From Chaetoceros tenuissimus (taxonomy: Eukaryota; Bacillariophyta; Thalassiosirophyceae; Chaetocerotales; Chaetocerotaceae), in assembly GCA_021927905.1 (NCBI GenBank), contig BLLK01000038.1, forward strand, positions 1,116,001-1,180,000: 64,000 nt of DNA, written 5' to 3'. The position numbers and the translations under genes were made by a program. This document shows positions 1 to 9,749 of the stretch, one piece after another; the stretch's first letter is position 1, and each line of letters begins with the position of its first letter. The notes under the pieces are model-generated. The model ran no database searches, was not told the origin of the DNA, and saw nothing but the letters and a program-made list of their open reading frames with translations.

Positions 1-228
1 AAGACTTTGATTGATAATGGACTTGTTGAGGCAGAAGAGATCAAGGCTATTGAGAAGGAAATTCGTAAGCATGTGCAGTCCGAGACCAAGAAGGCGAAGG
101 AGTTCCCTGATGTTGAATTGAGTCAGTTGTTTGACTATGTTTATGCTGCAGAAATCGATGGATACAAACAGGAGGTTCCAGATTACATTCGTATGCCTGA
201 CTACGCAAAGAGTTTCTGGAAGTCATAA
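1..228 (+). CDS. Pyruvate dehydrogenase E1 component alpha subunit, C-terminal end (partial)
   Basis: The frame is open from the first base and stops at 226-228, so this is the 3' end of a gene that begins before the window. The 75 residues match the tail of eukaryotic PDH E1 alpha: a helix like EEIKAIEKEIRKHV, then a stretch pairing with the family's EELGYHIYS segment (here QLFDYVYAAE), and an aromatic end near KSFWKS. The enzyme decarboxylates pyruvate with thiamine diphosphate in the pyruvate dehydrogenase complex of mitochondria or plastid. The catalytic and cofactor-binding parts lie outside the window, so which organelle form this is cannot be told. Confidence 0.8.
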   Translation, partial: KTLIDNGLVEAEEIKAIEKEIRKHVQSETKKAKEFPDVELSQLFDYVYAAEIDGYKQEVPDYIRMPDYAKSFWKS

Positions 229-936
229 ATTGATGATTGACAAATGATTGGAAGTCAGTGAGAGGTTTGGATAGGATAAGGTTGCAAAAATCTATTTCAT
301 AATAATGATATTGTTTAAAAAATGATTCTTTTCTTTTTCGTTGACCAAAGACGCAAGCAGTAATGGTGTAATCTGTGCATTGATAGGAATCGTTGGTGTG
401 TTCGTTCGTTCGTTCATCATGTCCTCTTCCTTTTTCCTTCTCGTGTTCATTGAGTATAATTTCTGTAAAGTTTTGCTGGCTTTTGTGGAAGAAGATAAAT
501 ATAAAATAGGCTAAATAGGTGTAGATTTACAAGCATAGCATGGTAAGTGATAGTGATTCATCTTTGACGACGGACAGACGTCAAAGGCTCAGCGAGAAAT
601 GACCCTTTTGATGGAATGAAAAGAGGAAACAAGATGAGTTGATTGAACTCTCTCTTATTAAATACGAGTTCATGTCGACAATAGATTGAAAGTAATTTTC
701 ATCCATTCATTTACGACTAGATATGGATAACGAGCCTATTGTAACAAAATAGAATTTGATTTTCTAATTAAATTTTGAAACACGCAGAGAGGAGCAGTCA
801 TTCATGTACTCGTATACTGCATTTCAAAGATTTCGCATTTCATAACAAGAAGGAATTCAATTTTGTATAGCTTTTTTGAGTGATAGAATTTGATTTTCTA
901 ATTAAATTGTAGTTGTAACCTTGGTATTTTCCAAGA
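229..936. other. Intergenic region with a 25-bp direct repeat
   Basis: No convincing gene is seen. It holds the 3' flank of the pyruvate dehydrogenase gene and the 5' flank of the double-SET gene, and is AT-rich. The one structure is an exact 25-base direct repeat listed separately. Confidence 0.6.
750..908 (+). repeat. Exact 25-bp direct repeat, two copies
   Basis: The 25-base AT-rich word starting TAGAATTTGATTTTCTAATT occurs identically at 750-774 and 884-908, 134 bp apart start to start. The second copy ends 28 bp before the ATG at 937, so it may lie in the 5' leader of the SET gene. It could be a small duplication or a paired regulatory site; the sequence alone does not say. Confidence 0.8.
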
Positions 937-3810
937 ATGAAGGCAAAAAAGAATGCAAAAAAGAAGTCACCTAGAGGCACAAAGCCTTCATCAAGAAAGC
1001 AAAAAGAGATACGCGTAGGCTTGAATGCATTGCCAGTATGGGTCAAAATCTCCATCGTAATCGGAGTCATAGCATCAGGATTTCAAATACCCTTTTTCTT
1101 CAACAGTGATAATCCCATTGAATCATCAAATGATAAAATCGAGAAATTTATAGATTGGCTACGAGAAAATGGAGCCGATATCTCAAGCAACGTCAAAATG
1201 GCTGCATTTGAAGATTATGGATATGGCTTGATGGCCACTTCCAATAATGATCATCATTCCATCGACTCTTTTGATTCAGAACCAGTTATTCATGAACTTC
1301 AAGACATGTTTATCATTCCAAAAAATGTAATCACGTCTACTCAATCCGTCATGCAATATTTTCATTCCATTGATGCTTCCTTTGCTCAAAAAGTGAGACA
1401 TTTGATTCAATCAAGCTTTCAATCGCCAATGGTGCAACAAGATGTATTATTGGCAATGTACCTCATGAAACAATGTAGTCTAGGAAGTGAAAGTCATTTA
1501 GCTCCCTATCTGGATATTCTACCGCAAAAGACTGTTCCTCGCTTAGACACTTTTTCAGAACAAGATTTGAATGCTTTGCATGATGAATATTTGGCAAACT
1601 ATGCTAGACAAAGTCTATCGCAATTACAATCCTTTTACAACAATGGACAAGTACAATCTAATTTTCGTAGGTTACAAAGATACAAGTCATTAGCACATAC
1701 AGATGTGGATAGTTCAAAGGAATGTTGGGATTTTGATTCTTTTCATCGCCATGTATCCATTTCTTCTTCTCGAGCAATGGTACTATACGGTACAAAACAC
1801 TTGACACCACTTGCAGACGTTTTGAATCATGAGCAAAGATCTCAAGAACGTATAGATAGTGGAGCGAAACAGACATTTACTCTGTTTCACGAGAAGCAAT
1901 CTGATGGATCTATTATTGTTCGTGCAGATAGAGACGTTTACAGTGGTGAGCAAATATTTGAAGATTATGGCGATTTGGATAACAGTTTATATCTTGAGGC
2001 GCATGGGTTTGTACCCGAGGATAATCCTTTCCATTGTGCTAGTATTAGTGCTGAAAAGTTTCTTGCTGATTTGTTTGATTTTGGAGATTCTAGATTGATT
2101 GACACAATGGTGTTGCTCAAGTTACTTCCAGATAATGCTCTTGATTATTCCACGAATGAGCTAAAAAGTTTCTTACCTGATGTTTGTGTGAGAGCTGATG
2201 GTTCTATTGATGATGATTTTACCAATAGGGTATTGACTATTGCTTCACTCTCAGACGTGGGGCTTTTGGACCATTGTCTCGAGTCAAAGACACATGAATT
2301 AGCTGAAGCACACTGCCTTCATATTGCTGGAAGAGTGAATCGAAAACAACAACTAGTACAGTGGCTGGCACAACAAGCATATTGTGAAAAGCACTCATCT
2401 GCTGAATTAGATGAAGAAGTGTTGGAAGTGTTTGATTCATATTTATCCTATACCTTTCGACTTGCCATTGAGTTCCGAGTCGAAGAGAATAAAGTCTTGA
2501 AGGAGGTAGCAGGAATCTCACGAGATGATTGTGATGCTAAGAATTGGGAACAGAAGCAGCATCCCCTCGAAGAATCGAATCTCGCCCTTTCTAGAAAGAA
2601 TGAAAGGATAAAGAAATCAATACCTAATCAAGATGGAACACTAGAAGAGAGACTAGACCAATTCAATAAGTTCATTGATTCCCTGGAGCTTCCTGTCCAG
2701 AAAATTAAAGCAGCTTACATTGACGATAGAATGCGCATGGGAGTAATCGCAGAAGAAGATGTAGAGGAAGACGATCTGTACTTGTCTATGCAACAGACTG
2801 CAATCATTTCTCCAGACAAGATTTCATTAGTAGATGGAACGACCGAAGCAAAGCAAGTGCTGGTGCGACTACAGAATCAAATGAGCGATGGAGGTTTCGA
2901 TGCTCTCATCTTTTACTTACTTTACGAGACTTTGGTCAGAGGTCAAGAGAGTAAATGGTCTCCTTACATTCAAATTCTGCCAACGTTACAAGAATTGCAA
3001 CAATCATCGCCATTGTTCTTTGAACCACAGGAGCTTGACCAACTACAAGGTTCTGACGTTAAGTTTCAAGTGGAGAGACATCAGCTTGAAGCATTGGAGA
3101 AATTCCAAGTCTTTGCAAAAGATGTTTCCATTGTTCGTAGTCTCGGACTAAACAATGTTTCATTTGATAATTATCTGTGGGCTTTCAGCATAGTTCACTC
3201 GAGATCAATCTGGTGGGATGGGAAACGACACCTTGTGCCACTCTTGGATCAAGTCAACTGCAAACATTTGAAGACTGAACACGGTAGTGATGTTAGACCG
3301 CACGCTACAGTTGTAGATAAGAATGGCAACGCTCTGACCAAAGCATCTACTACTTTCAAAAAAGGAGAGCAAGTCTTTGAACACTACTCTCAACCAAATC
3401 ACATTTACTTCACCTACCATGGTTTCATTATCGAGGAGAACAACCAAGACTGTCTTCTCATCAATAGTCTTACACCAGCTTTAGAGAACCAGAAGGAGAG
3501 GTTATTGAAAGAAGGTTTTGGCTCATTTTCTCCTTCCTTTTGCATTACAGCAGATAAAGCTTCATGGGACAAGCTATCAGATTTTTTACGGATTCAAAAT
3601 GACATTATAGGTGACAAGAAAGGATTTCACAGCGATGTGATACCATATTTGAAAAGCTTACTCAATAGTCGCCTTCGAAGTCAGACAGAGTTGAGTGACA
3701 ATAATGTTGACGACAAAAAGACCTCCATGATGCAAGCAATCAAGACAAAAGAAATGGAAATCATGAATCCGATTTTAGATGCAATTGGAAGTGACGAGAA
3801 TATGGATTGA
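937..3810 (+). CDS. Membrane-anchored protein with two SET (SETD3/LSMT-like) domains
   Basis: A single-exon 957-residue protein. The basic N-terminus (about 1-30, Lys/Arg-rich) is followed by one hydrophobic segment at about 32-55, so it is probably a membrane-anchored protein. Two SETD3/Rubisco-methyltransferase-like SET domains follow. In the first, HLTPLADVLNH (near 288-298) and GEQIFEDYG (near 336-344) mark the cofactor-binding core. In the second, HLVPLLDQVNCKH (near 763-775) and GEQVFEHYS mark the same parts. SET proteins of this class methylate lysine or histidine in non-histone proteins using S-adenosylmethionine. The second copy has HY in place of the DYG-type motif, so it may be inactive. 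The substrate is unknown. The start is the first ATG in frame, with AAGA before it. Confidence 0.8.
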   Translation: MKAKKNAKKKSPRGTKPSSRKQKEIRVGLNALPVWVKISIVIGVIASGFQIPFFFNSDNPIESSNDKIEKFIDWLRENGADISSNVKMAAFEDYGYGLMATSNNDHHSIDSFDSEPVIHELQDMFIIPKNVITSTQSVMQYFHSIDASFAQKVRHLIQSSFQSPMVQQDVLLAMYLMKQCSLGSESHLAPYLDILPQKTVPRLDTFSEQDLNALHDEYLANYARQSLSQLQSFYNNGQVQSNFRRLQRYKSLAHTDVDSSKECWDFDSFHRHVSISSSRAMVLYGTKHLTPLADVLNHEQRSQERIDSGAKQTFTLFHEKQSDGSIIVRADRDVYSGEQIFEDYGDLDNSLYLEAHGFVPEDNPFHCASISAEKFLADLFDFGDSRLIDTMVLLKLLPDNALDYSTNELKSFLPDVCVRADGSIDDDFTNRVLTIASLSDVGLLDHCLESKTHELAEAHCLHIAGRVNRKQQLVQWLAQQAYCEKHSSAELDEEVLEVFDSYLSYTFRLAIEFRVEENKVLKEVAGISRDDCDAKNWEQKQHPLEESNLALSRKNERIKKSIPNQDGTLEERLDQFNKFIDSLELPVQKIKAAYIDDRMRMGVIAEEDVEEDDLYLSMQQTAIISPDKISLVDGTTEAKQVLVRLQNQMSDGGFDALIFYLLYETLVRGQESKWSPYIQILPTLQELQQSSPLFFEPQELDQLQGSDVKFQVERHQLEALEKFQVFAKDVSIVRSLGLNNVSFDNYLWAFSIVHSRSIWWDGKRHLVPLLDQVNCKHLKTEHGSDVRPHATVVDKNGNALTKASTTFKKGEQVFEHYSQPNHIYFTYHGFIIEENNQDCLLINSLTPALENQKERLLKEGFGSFSPSFCITADKASWDKLSDFLRIQNDIIGDKKGFHSDVIPYLKSLLNSRLRSQTELSDNNVDDKKTSMMQAIKTKEMEIMNPILDAIGSDENMD

Positions 3811-3838
3811 ATCAATTCAAATGACATATCGGATATGC

Positions 3839-3960
3839 TTTAGTTAAGGGGGCCCAATTTTTCATACCAAAAATAAGTACGTGTTCATGGTACACTATGT
3901 ATATACGCTGTGACTCATACTGGAAAAGTACGCATTCTACAGTGGGCCCCCTCAACTAAA
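3839..3960. mobile_element. MITE-like unit with 18-bp terminal inverted repeats
   Basis: Positions 3839-3856 (TTTAGTTAAGGGGGCCCA) are the inverted complement, with one mismatch, of 3943-3960 (TGGGCCCCCTCAACTAAA). They enclose an 86-bp non-coding core. The right end also founds the direct repeats that follow. No open reading frame lies inside, and no clear target-site duplication was seen. A small non-autonomous DNA transposon is the simplest reading. Confidence 0.6.
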
Positions 3961-4303
3961 CTTCTCGTCATTTATTACTATATATATAGCGAAAAAAGTG
4001 GGCCCCCTCAACTAAACTTCTGACAATATAATTACTATATATATGCGAAAAAAGTGGGCCCCCTCAACTAAACTTCTGGCAATATATGACACTATATATA
4101 TAATTAGATCAATATACGAATCCCTTCCTTTCCCTAACCATGTTACTAGACATGATGTAACTTCTGACAATATAATTACTATATATATGGCGAAAAAAGT
4201 GGGCCCCCTCAACTAAACTTCTGGCAATATATGACACTATATATATAATTAGATCAATATACGAATCCCTTCCTTTCCCTAACCATGTTACTAGACATGA
4301 TGT
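3943..4303. repeat. Tandem GGGCCCCC repeats, 56-bp and 145-bp units
   Basis: The word TGGGCCCCCTCAACTAAA starts at 3943, 3999, 4055 and 4200. The first three are spaced exactly 56 bp, and the third and fourth 145 bp. The 145-bp unit (4054-4198) is repeated almost base for base in 4199-4303. Each unit joins the GC word to a TATATATA stretch and a GCGAAAAAAG word. A degenerate fifth copy lies at 4572-4589. The block sits between two convergently transcribed genes. Confidence 0.85.
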
Positions 4304-4425
4304 TTGTTTCGCCGAACTCAGGCCTTACCCTTTTAAGCGGAAATGGCCCCGGCGGTGGTTGTGCCTGCGGCGCACATGCTCGGCTTCGCCTGCGCGGTGA
4401 CTCCGCTTCGCGTCGTCACCTAGGA
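4304..4425. other. GC-rich island with hairpins, function unknown
   Basis: Right after the tandem repeats the composition jumps from AT-rich to strongly GC-rich for about 120 bp, with CG-rich words such as CCTGCGGCGCACATGC and GGCTTCGCCTGCGCGG. It can fold: GGTGAC near 4397 pairs with GTCACC near 4417. There is no coding frame. It could be a structured RNA, part of a mobile repeat or a fragment of foreign DNA. Confidence 0.5.
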
Positions 4426-4690
4426 AAGAAGAACAACGAGAATACATATCAAATCGATTGAATCGAATCGAATGAAGAATCTAAAGTTTGAAAGTTACTA
4501 AGTACGTGCTTTGAAATAGTTGTGTAAGTATGTTTTGTGAATTTGTTGTGAATTTGTGAAATGGCGTAGACTGGGCCCCCTCAACTATAAACCATAACCG
4601 ACATATCTGCGAGCAGGAAATTCAAAGGTATTCTAATTTACGAAATTATTTGCTTGAACATGTAAGACACACATAGATTATCTATTGCTA

Positions 4691-7426
4691 TTACCAACCG
4701 AACACTCCTTTTTGTTGAGAGTCGGCCAACTGCTTCGCCATATTAGCAAAATCTTCAGCAGCATTATTAAGAGCAGCACTTTTTTCAGCCATGTTATTAA
4801 GTTTCTCCCCTCTTTCAATGAAAGCGTTTCTGGTTTGATTTAAACCTTCTACAACTCCATTTGCACGAGCTTGAGCAGCCTGAGCTCGGTCCTGAGGATC
4901 TTCACTTTCAACTTCAACTTCTTCCATGAAAAAGTCTCTAACAGATCTACCAATGTTTGCAGCGATGCCTCCTCCTTTTCCGCCTTTGAAGAGTTCGTTC
5001 TTTTGAGCTGCTTCATTCTCAGCTTTGGTTTGAATTTCATCCGCAAAACGTGCTCGGCGAGCTTCTGCCTCTTTTATCCTCTTCTTTCTTTCCTCTCGCC
5101 TCTTTTCTTCTTCCATGCGTAATTTTTCCTGCTCAGATTCAGTAAGAGTTCTTGCTAGGTTGAACTGACCATCACTAATTTTTAATTTTTCTCCATCTAC
5201 CTCGACCGTTTTTGTGCAACAGGCATCACAAACAAGTCGCCTACTCCCGCGACAAAAGTTTCTCTTGTTCTTAACTTTACCGAATTTCTTCCAGCAAATT
5301 GCACAACTGTGTTGATCATTCCCTCCTGGAAGATTACAGTCGGGAACCTCATGCCCTTTTCCGGTCAAAAGCTCTTGACCTTGACCTGGGGTTGACTTTT
5401 CCTCCTCCCATTTAGACTTGATCTTTTTCATCTTATCAACTCCACCAAATGCAACCAAGATAGACTTATTCTTGTCCACACTTAGGTCTGACGGATCGAT
5501 TGGACGTTGGAAAACACTTGACTGAGATGGATGAGCTCCTTCATTTTCCAATTTTCTACCATTACGTGAGAGCGTTGGTAAATCCATCTTGATGCGCGCT
5601 CCATTTGAAACCAATAGTTCTGCTGTATCATTGATTGCCTTTACTAGAAGCTTCAGGTCGCTATTGTTTGCCTTGTTTTCCAACTTTCCAGAATAGTGGA
5701 GAAGGTCCAAGGCAACTGCAGATAAGACTTGAATTGGAGTAAATCCTAAAATTTCATTCAGAATATCAGGATTCCCACGTTTATATTCAACTCTCTCATT
5801 AACCTCAAAACCATGTTCGATAAAAGTTTTAAGAATCTCTTGCATTGCATTGATTTCTTCTTCCATGATCACACTTCTATTATCTGATATATTCATGATT
5901 CTACCTCTCAAACAAGCCAATGTTGAATGAAGAGGATACAAATAAATTGCATTCAATGAACGGCCATATCCATCTCCTGGTTCATTCATAATTGGAAAAT
6001 GGGAATCAGAAAAACGTAAAGCACTCTTCACCCCAGCACTATCCATATCCTGGATGAGATCAAACATTGGCGCGCCATTGACAAGCTGATCATCTTCATT
6101 CAGTGGTGTGAGCTGTCCACCCCATTGTTGCAAAGCCTCTAAGCAAGGGTTAGGATCACGTTTATCAATTAGTGATTCGCCTCTAAAGATCGCAACATAC
6201 ATCGGGGTTTCTTTCTTACTATCCAGAGCATTTGGATCGGCTCTGCTTGGTTTAGAAGCTTGTAGAATCAGCGAAAGACTCTTGTCATCCAAATTTCGAC
6301 AGCAAATATGTGCAGGAGTCTTATTGCCCTTTACAGTTCTAGCAGTCACGTCTGCACCAGCATTCAAGAGCATTTCGACAGCTTTCGCAGACCTACCAAA
6401 GCATGCATAATGCAGAGGAGTAAGTCCCGCTGCATCTCTCTTATCAATATCTGGAAAAGGTTGTTCCGGTGTGCCTTTCCCAGTTAATACTTTCTCAAGA
6501 ATGGTATATTTTCCAGATACAACATGAGAATGTAATGAACCTAGAATCATTTGATGTCTGAATGCTAATTCACTTTCCGTTTCGTCCAGCATACCATGAC
6601 TGGCCATGATTGCACTACTAATTTCGTTCTCCCAATGAGCTGTTTTATCAAACAAAGATCTTGATTCAGCTGACATTTTGGTATCTGGTGTCGAGTCAGA
6701 ATCGTCAGCCTTCATGGCAGAAATGATGACATCTTCAGTAGGCGTTACGAGCGCGAAAGCAGAAAGGCTTTTACAATCTACAACAGTTGATACGGACGAG
6801 GCATCATCCTCGTTGGTCGCAGATGATGGATTCGGATCAATCACAATGGAAGTTGGGGTAGTCAACTGCGACAATCTAATTTTGCATGTTTTAAGATCAA
6901 TCACTGTTTCACCTACTAGATATTTTCCTTGAATATCCTTGGATTCTAATGAAGGTTGATCTTCTGGGTCTAGAGTTCGTAATGATCCTCTCACTTCTCC
7001 TTCACTCCAAGGTTCTCTCAAAATAACAATTTCATCAGTATCATAGAGAGCCATGACACGTTTTACAAACTGGTTCGATGACCAAAAGAACCGCCCCTGT
7101 TCAAGTCGGGAAACTTCACTTGAAAAGATCAAATTACGTGTTTTCTCTTCAGCTTTCCATGAAACAGTTGAATGTGATGTAATACTCGCCATACGAGAAG
7201 GAGCCACACGTGGAAATATAATACTAAGGTTTGATATATTATCAACCACCTGTTGAGGATTCTCTATATCTGACGATCTGGACTCTGTCGATAGAGTTCG
7301 GCTTCTAGTTTTGTAATTTTCACTGGCACTGGAAGATCCATTTGACCCCCTTTTCTCAATCACTCTATCAGGTGTTGCAGCATCTGCTCCGCCATAGGAA
7401 GGCAAAAAATCTTCTTCTGCAACCAT
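4691..7426 (-). CDS. PH-like / ankyrin / FYVE-like finger / R-SNARE protein
   Basis: A single-exon 911-residue protein. From the N-terminus: a Ser-rich start, a PH-like fold at about 110-275 (VKRVMALYD early, SAFALVTPTEDVIISA late), ankyrin repeats at about 333-440 with the typical GLTPLHYAC, a divergent zinc finger at 708-737 and a basic charged helix at about 760-800. The C-terminal coiled coil at about 845-905 has the R-SNARE pattern, with ERGEKLNNMAEKSAALNNAA placing Arg872 as the zero-layer arginine. The finger has C708-x2-C711, C725 and C733-x2-C736 with the KRNFCRGSRRLVCDAC look of FYVE, but the second RxC cysteine is Ser and a last pair is missing. No transmembrane anchor follows the SNARE helix, as in tomosyn. 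I infer a soluble regulator of endosomal membrane fusion that reads phosphoinositides. Confidence 0.75.
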   Translation of the reverse strand: MVAEEDFLPSYGGADAATPDRVIEKRGSNGSSSASENYKTRSRTLSTESRSSDIENPQQVVDNISNLSIIFPRVAPSRMASITSHSTVSWKAEEKTRNLIFSSEVSRLEQGRFFWSSNQFVKRVMALYDTDEIVILREPWSEGEVRGSLRTLDPEDQPSLESKDIQGKYLVGETVIDLKTCKIRLSQLTTPTSIVIDPNPSSATNEDDASSVSTVVDCKSLSAFALVTPTEDVIISAMKADDSDSTPDTKMSAESRSLFDKTAHWENEISSAIMASHGMLDETESELAFRHQMILGSLHSHVVSGKYTILEKVLTGKGTPEQPFPDIDKRDAAGLTPLHYACFGRSAKAVEMLLNAGADVTARTVKGNKTPAHICCRNLDDKSLSLILQASKPSRADPNALDSKKETPMYVAIFRGESLIDKRDPNPCLEALQQWGGQLTPLNEDDQLVNGAPMFDLIQDMDSAGVKSALRFSDSHFPIMNEPGDGYGRSLNAIYLYPLHSTLACLRGRIMNISDNRSVIMEEEINAMQEILKTFIEHGFEVNERVEYKRGNPDILNEILGFTPIQVLSAVALDLLHYSGKLENKANNSDLKLLVKAINDTAELLVSNGARIKMDLPTLSRNGRKLENEGAHPSQSSVFQRPIDPSDLSVDKNKSILVAFGGVDKMKKIKSKWEEEKSTPGQGQELLTGKGHEVPDCNLPGGNDQHSCAICWKKFGKVKNKRNFCRGSRRLVCDACCTKTVEVDGEKLKISDGQFNLARTLTESEQEKLRMEEEKRREERKKRIKEAEARRARFADEIQTKAENEAAQKNELFKGGKGGGIAANIGRSVRDFFMEEVEVESEDPQDRAQAAQARANGVVEGLNQTRNAFIERGEKLNNMAEKSAALNNAAEDFANMAKQLADSQQKGVFGW

Positions 7427-8033
7427 TTTGTTTCGGTAAAAGCTAGTTTTTTATTTGATTTAAGTTTTGTGAGGCTGAGAATATGCGAAGGCCACAGAAA
7501 CTGGTGTGAAATGAGAGTGCTGTTAGATACACCAGTAGTTTTATGTCTTTCTTTCGAGCTAGGTCTAGTTGTCTAGTTGAATTTTGTTCCCTAGTCAATA
7601 TAGAGTCTCGCTTGCTTGCTACACTTGGAGTCAAATTCGTTTTTTAAATACGAAAGGTGACCTGTTGTTTGCTGTTGTAATGCATTAGTGTTCTTTTTAC
7701 TATGAAACACATCGAGCATAATCTTTTCTAGCATTCTCAGCTGGAGAATGAGTGGGACGAAATCAGTACCGACAACACCTTGATTGACAGTTTTTGAATG
7801 CATTATCAAGACTAAAGAAGTACTAAAACTACTAATTTGGTACTCTGACAATATTTGAATGTCATTGTATCAATTCCTATGTAAAAATAATAATAAAATG
7901 TACATGGTTCTATTGCTGCAATTTATACTAAATATATGGTGTTTATCATGCATATTCCCATTGCCTCTCATCGGTATAATTTCATTGATTTTGTCAGTAA
8001 GTGTTCCCTGCAGGTCACCCACAGAACAGCTGC
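7427..8033. other. Intergenic region, 5' flank of the SNARE gene
   Basis: About 600 bp between the 5' end of the R-SNARE gene and the 3' end of the TPR-PDZ gene. Short open frames on both strands look accidental: no domain, poor composition and overlap with each other. Nothing else is seen. Confidence 0.5.
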
Positions 8034-9749
8034 TTAATCGCGAGGGTTGAATCTACTTCTGTATCCTGTTTGTTTTGGTGTTCTATAATCCAATGCTTGC
8101 TGTCGTTGTACCTCGTCAAATTCCGCCTGAACGGATAGTGGTCTTTTTGAAAGTTCCCGGGCTACTTTGATCTCCATAGGTCTTGGTGCAATTTTCAATA
8201 ACGCAACTGTATCAGACCACATGACATTAGTTATAGGACGACGCAAATCAACTCCTGCAGCTTCACGTAAGACGTCGCCTGCATGAATGTCACCTTTCCG
8301 AATAACATCATCCCTTTGAGTAACTGACAATACTCGAATGATCCCATCAGGCCCTCTGTTCAACTTCACACCCATTGGCTTTGATGAGAAAGTAACCGAA
8401 CGTTCAGGCCCAACTTTGAGTGTTTCCGATAAAGCAGGTCCTTGTAAAGTATTCGCCCATTTCTTTGGCATATTTGGAGCATTTGGTGTAGATTGCAATT
8501 GCTGCTTTCTTGATACAAATCTTGGTGGTTTCAATTTAGGCACTGGTTTCGATGCCGACTGTCTTGTTACAGAATAAGCTTGTGAACGATTCTCATCAAA
8601 ATCAAGACTTGCAACTTCCGCCAATTCATGTGCCTTTTTCAAGTACAGTTGATCCAAAGGACTAATTTCTCCCAAGCATTCCAGTGCATTTTCAAATGAC
8701 TGTTCCGCTTCTGTGTATTCTTTGAGGTAAAAGTATGTCCTTGCAAGAACCAAATGTGCTTCACCAAGTTCTGGATCTCGTCCAAGTGCCATCATGGCAT
8801 CATTCAATGCCCCTTCATGTCTTTCAAGCCCATTCAAAGCATGAGCTCTACCAACATACAAGTGTGGAGTCAAGTTATCATCATCTGGAACAAGAAACAA
8901 GGCTGCTGAAAATTCTTCAACCGCTTCACGATAATTTTTATTCAACAACTTGATGGAAGCAGTTTCTTGCAATCGAAGTGCTTCATCAAAATCAGGATCA
9001 TCCACGTCTTCATCATCGTCATCTTCTTCATTGGTTTCATCTAATCTATCAAGTCTAGACCTATCCAAGGCAGCATGTACCCCATTCATATTCTCATTAT
9101 TCCCATAAGAAGAGTCACTCTCACGACTCTGATTGATGATGGAAGTCGAACGATCTTTAGCATTATCCGCCACAGAAAGAGCCATATTTGCCAAATCAAC
9201 GGTATCAGTAACAGACACTAAATCATCATGTTGACCCTCCATCCCTGCAAACGGAGATACATTATCCGTACTGTCAAACTGTTCCTCTTTCAAATAATGT
9301 TGTTTATAATCTAACCCCTCTGCTTCTTCCTTCTTTTGTTTCCTCTCCTGCTCCCTTGCAAATTTCTTCTTGGCTTTATTCAAATATGTCCAAGTGACTT
9401 GATTCTCCGGTTCGAATTGAAATGCATTTTCATAAGCTGCTACAGCTCCCGCATAGTCTTTTAAAAAGTATAGGGATTGACCTAATCGAGCATGAGCCTT
9501 TCCGAACGTAGGTGCGAGAGTAATGGCTCTTCGTGCGTCTACAGAAGCTGCTGAATATCTCTTGAGGGATAGAAGTGATGCTGCTCTATTGGATAGATAA
9601 ATGTGTGAGGATGGTCCAAGGGGTGATATTTGGATCGCGGTGCAGTATGCTTTGTAGGCATCTTCGTATTCTTTATTGGCCATGTGACGGTTTCCGATGG
9701 ACTTCCAGCTATCGGCTTCCTTTTGCTTTTCCGCTGCGGTGTTGGACAT
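8034..9749 (-). CDS. TPR co-chaperone-like protein with C-terminal PDZ domain
   Basis: A 571-residue single-exon protein. TPR repeats at about 11-125 resemble the SGT/STI1 type (NRAASLLSLKRYSAASVDARRA, read as WKSIGN through YENAFQFEP). A charged linker with an acidic run of Glu/Asp near 241-256 follows. A second TPR block lies at about 255-375, with LLNKNYREAVEEFSAALFLVP. A PDZ-like domain at about 450-530 includes PMGVKLNRGPDGIIRVLSV and KGDIHAGDVLREAAGVDLR. TPR domains of this type hold chaperone tails or partner proteins, and PDZ folds bind C-terminal peptides, so a scaffold role is likely. It shares a 423-bp divergent upstream region with the Sec61 alpha gene. Confidence 0.75.
   Translation of the reverse strand: MSNTAAEKQKEADSWKSIGNRHMANKEYEDAYKAYCTAIQISPLGPSSHIYLSNRAASLLSLKRYSAASVDARRAITLAPTFGKAHARLGQSLYFLKDYAGAVAAYENAFQFEPENQVTWTYLNKAKKKFAREQERKQKKEEAEGLDYKQHYLKEEQFDSTDNVSPFAGMEGQHDDLVSVTDTVDLANMALSVADNAKDRSTSIINQSRESDSSYGNNENMNGVHAALDRSRLDRLDETNEEDDDDEDVDDPDFDEALRLQETASIKLLNKNYREAVEEFSAALFLVPDDDNLTPHLYVGRAHALNGLERHEGALNDAMMALGRDPELGEAHLVLARTYFYLKEYTEAEQSFENALECLGEISPLDQLYLKKAHELAEVASLDFDENRSQAYSVTRQSASKPVPKLKPPRFVSRKQQLQSTPNAPNMPKKWANTLQGPALSETLKVGPERSVTFSSKPMGVKLNRGPDGIIRVLSVTQRDDVIRKGDIHAGDVLREAAGVDLRRPITNVMWSDTVALLKIAPRPMEIKVARELSKRPLSVQAEFDEVQRQQALDYRTPKQTGYRSRFNPRD

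Noticed and set aside
4012-4212. 66-residue minus-strand frame with repeated text
   Set aside because: It only reads through the tandem GGGCCCCC repeats; the protein repeat is a by-product of the DNA repeat.
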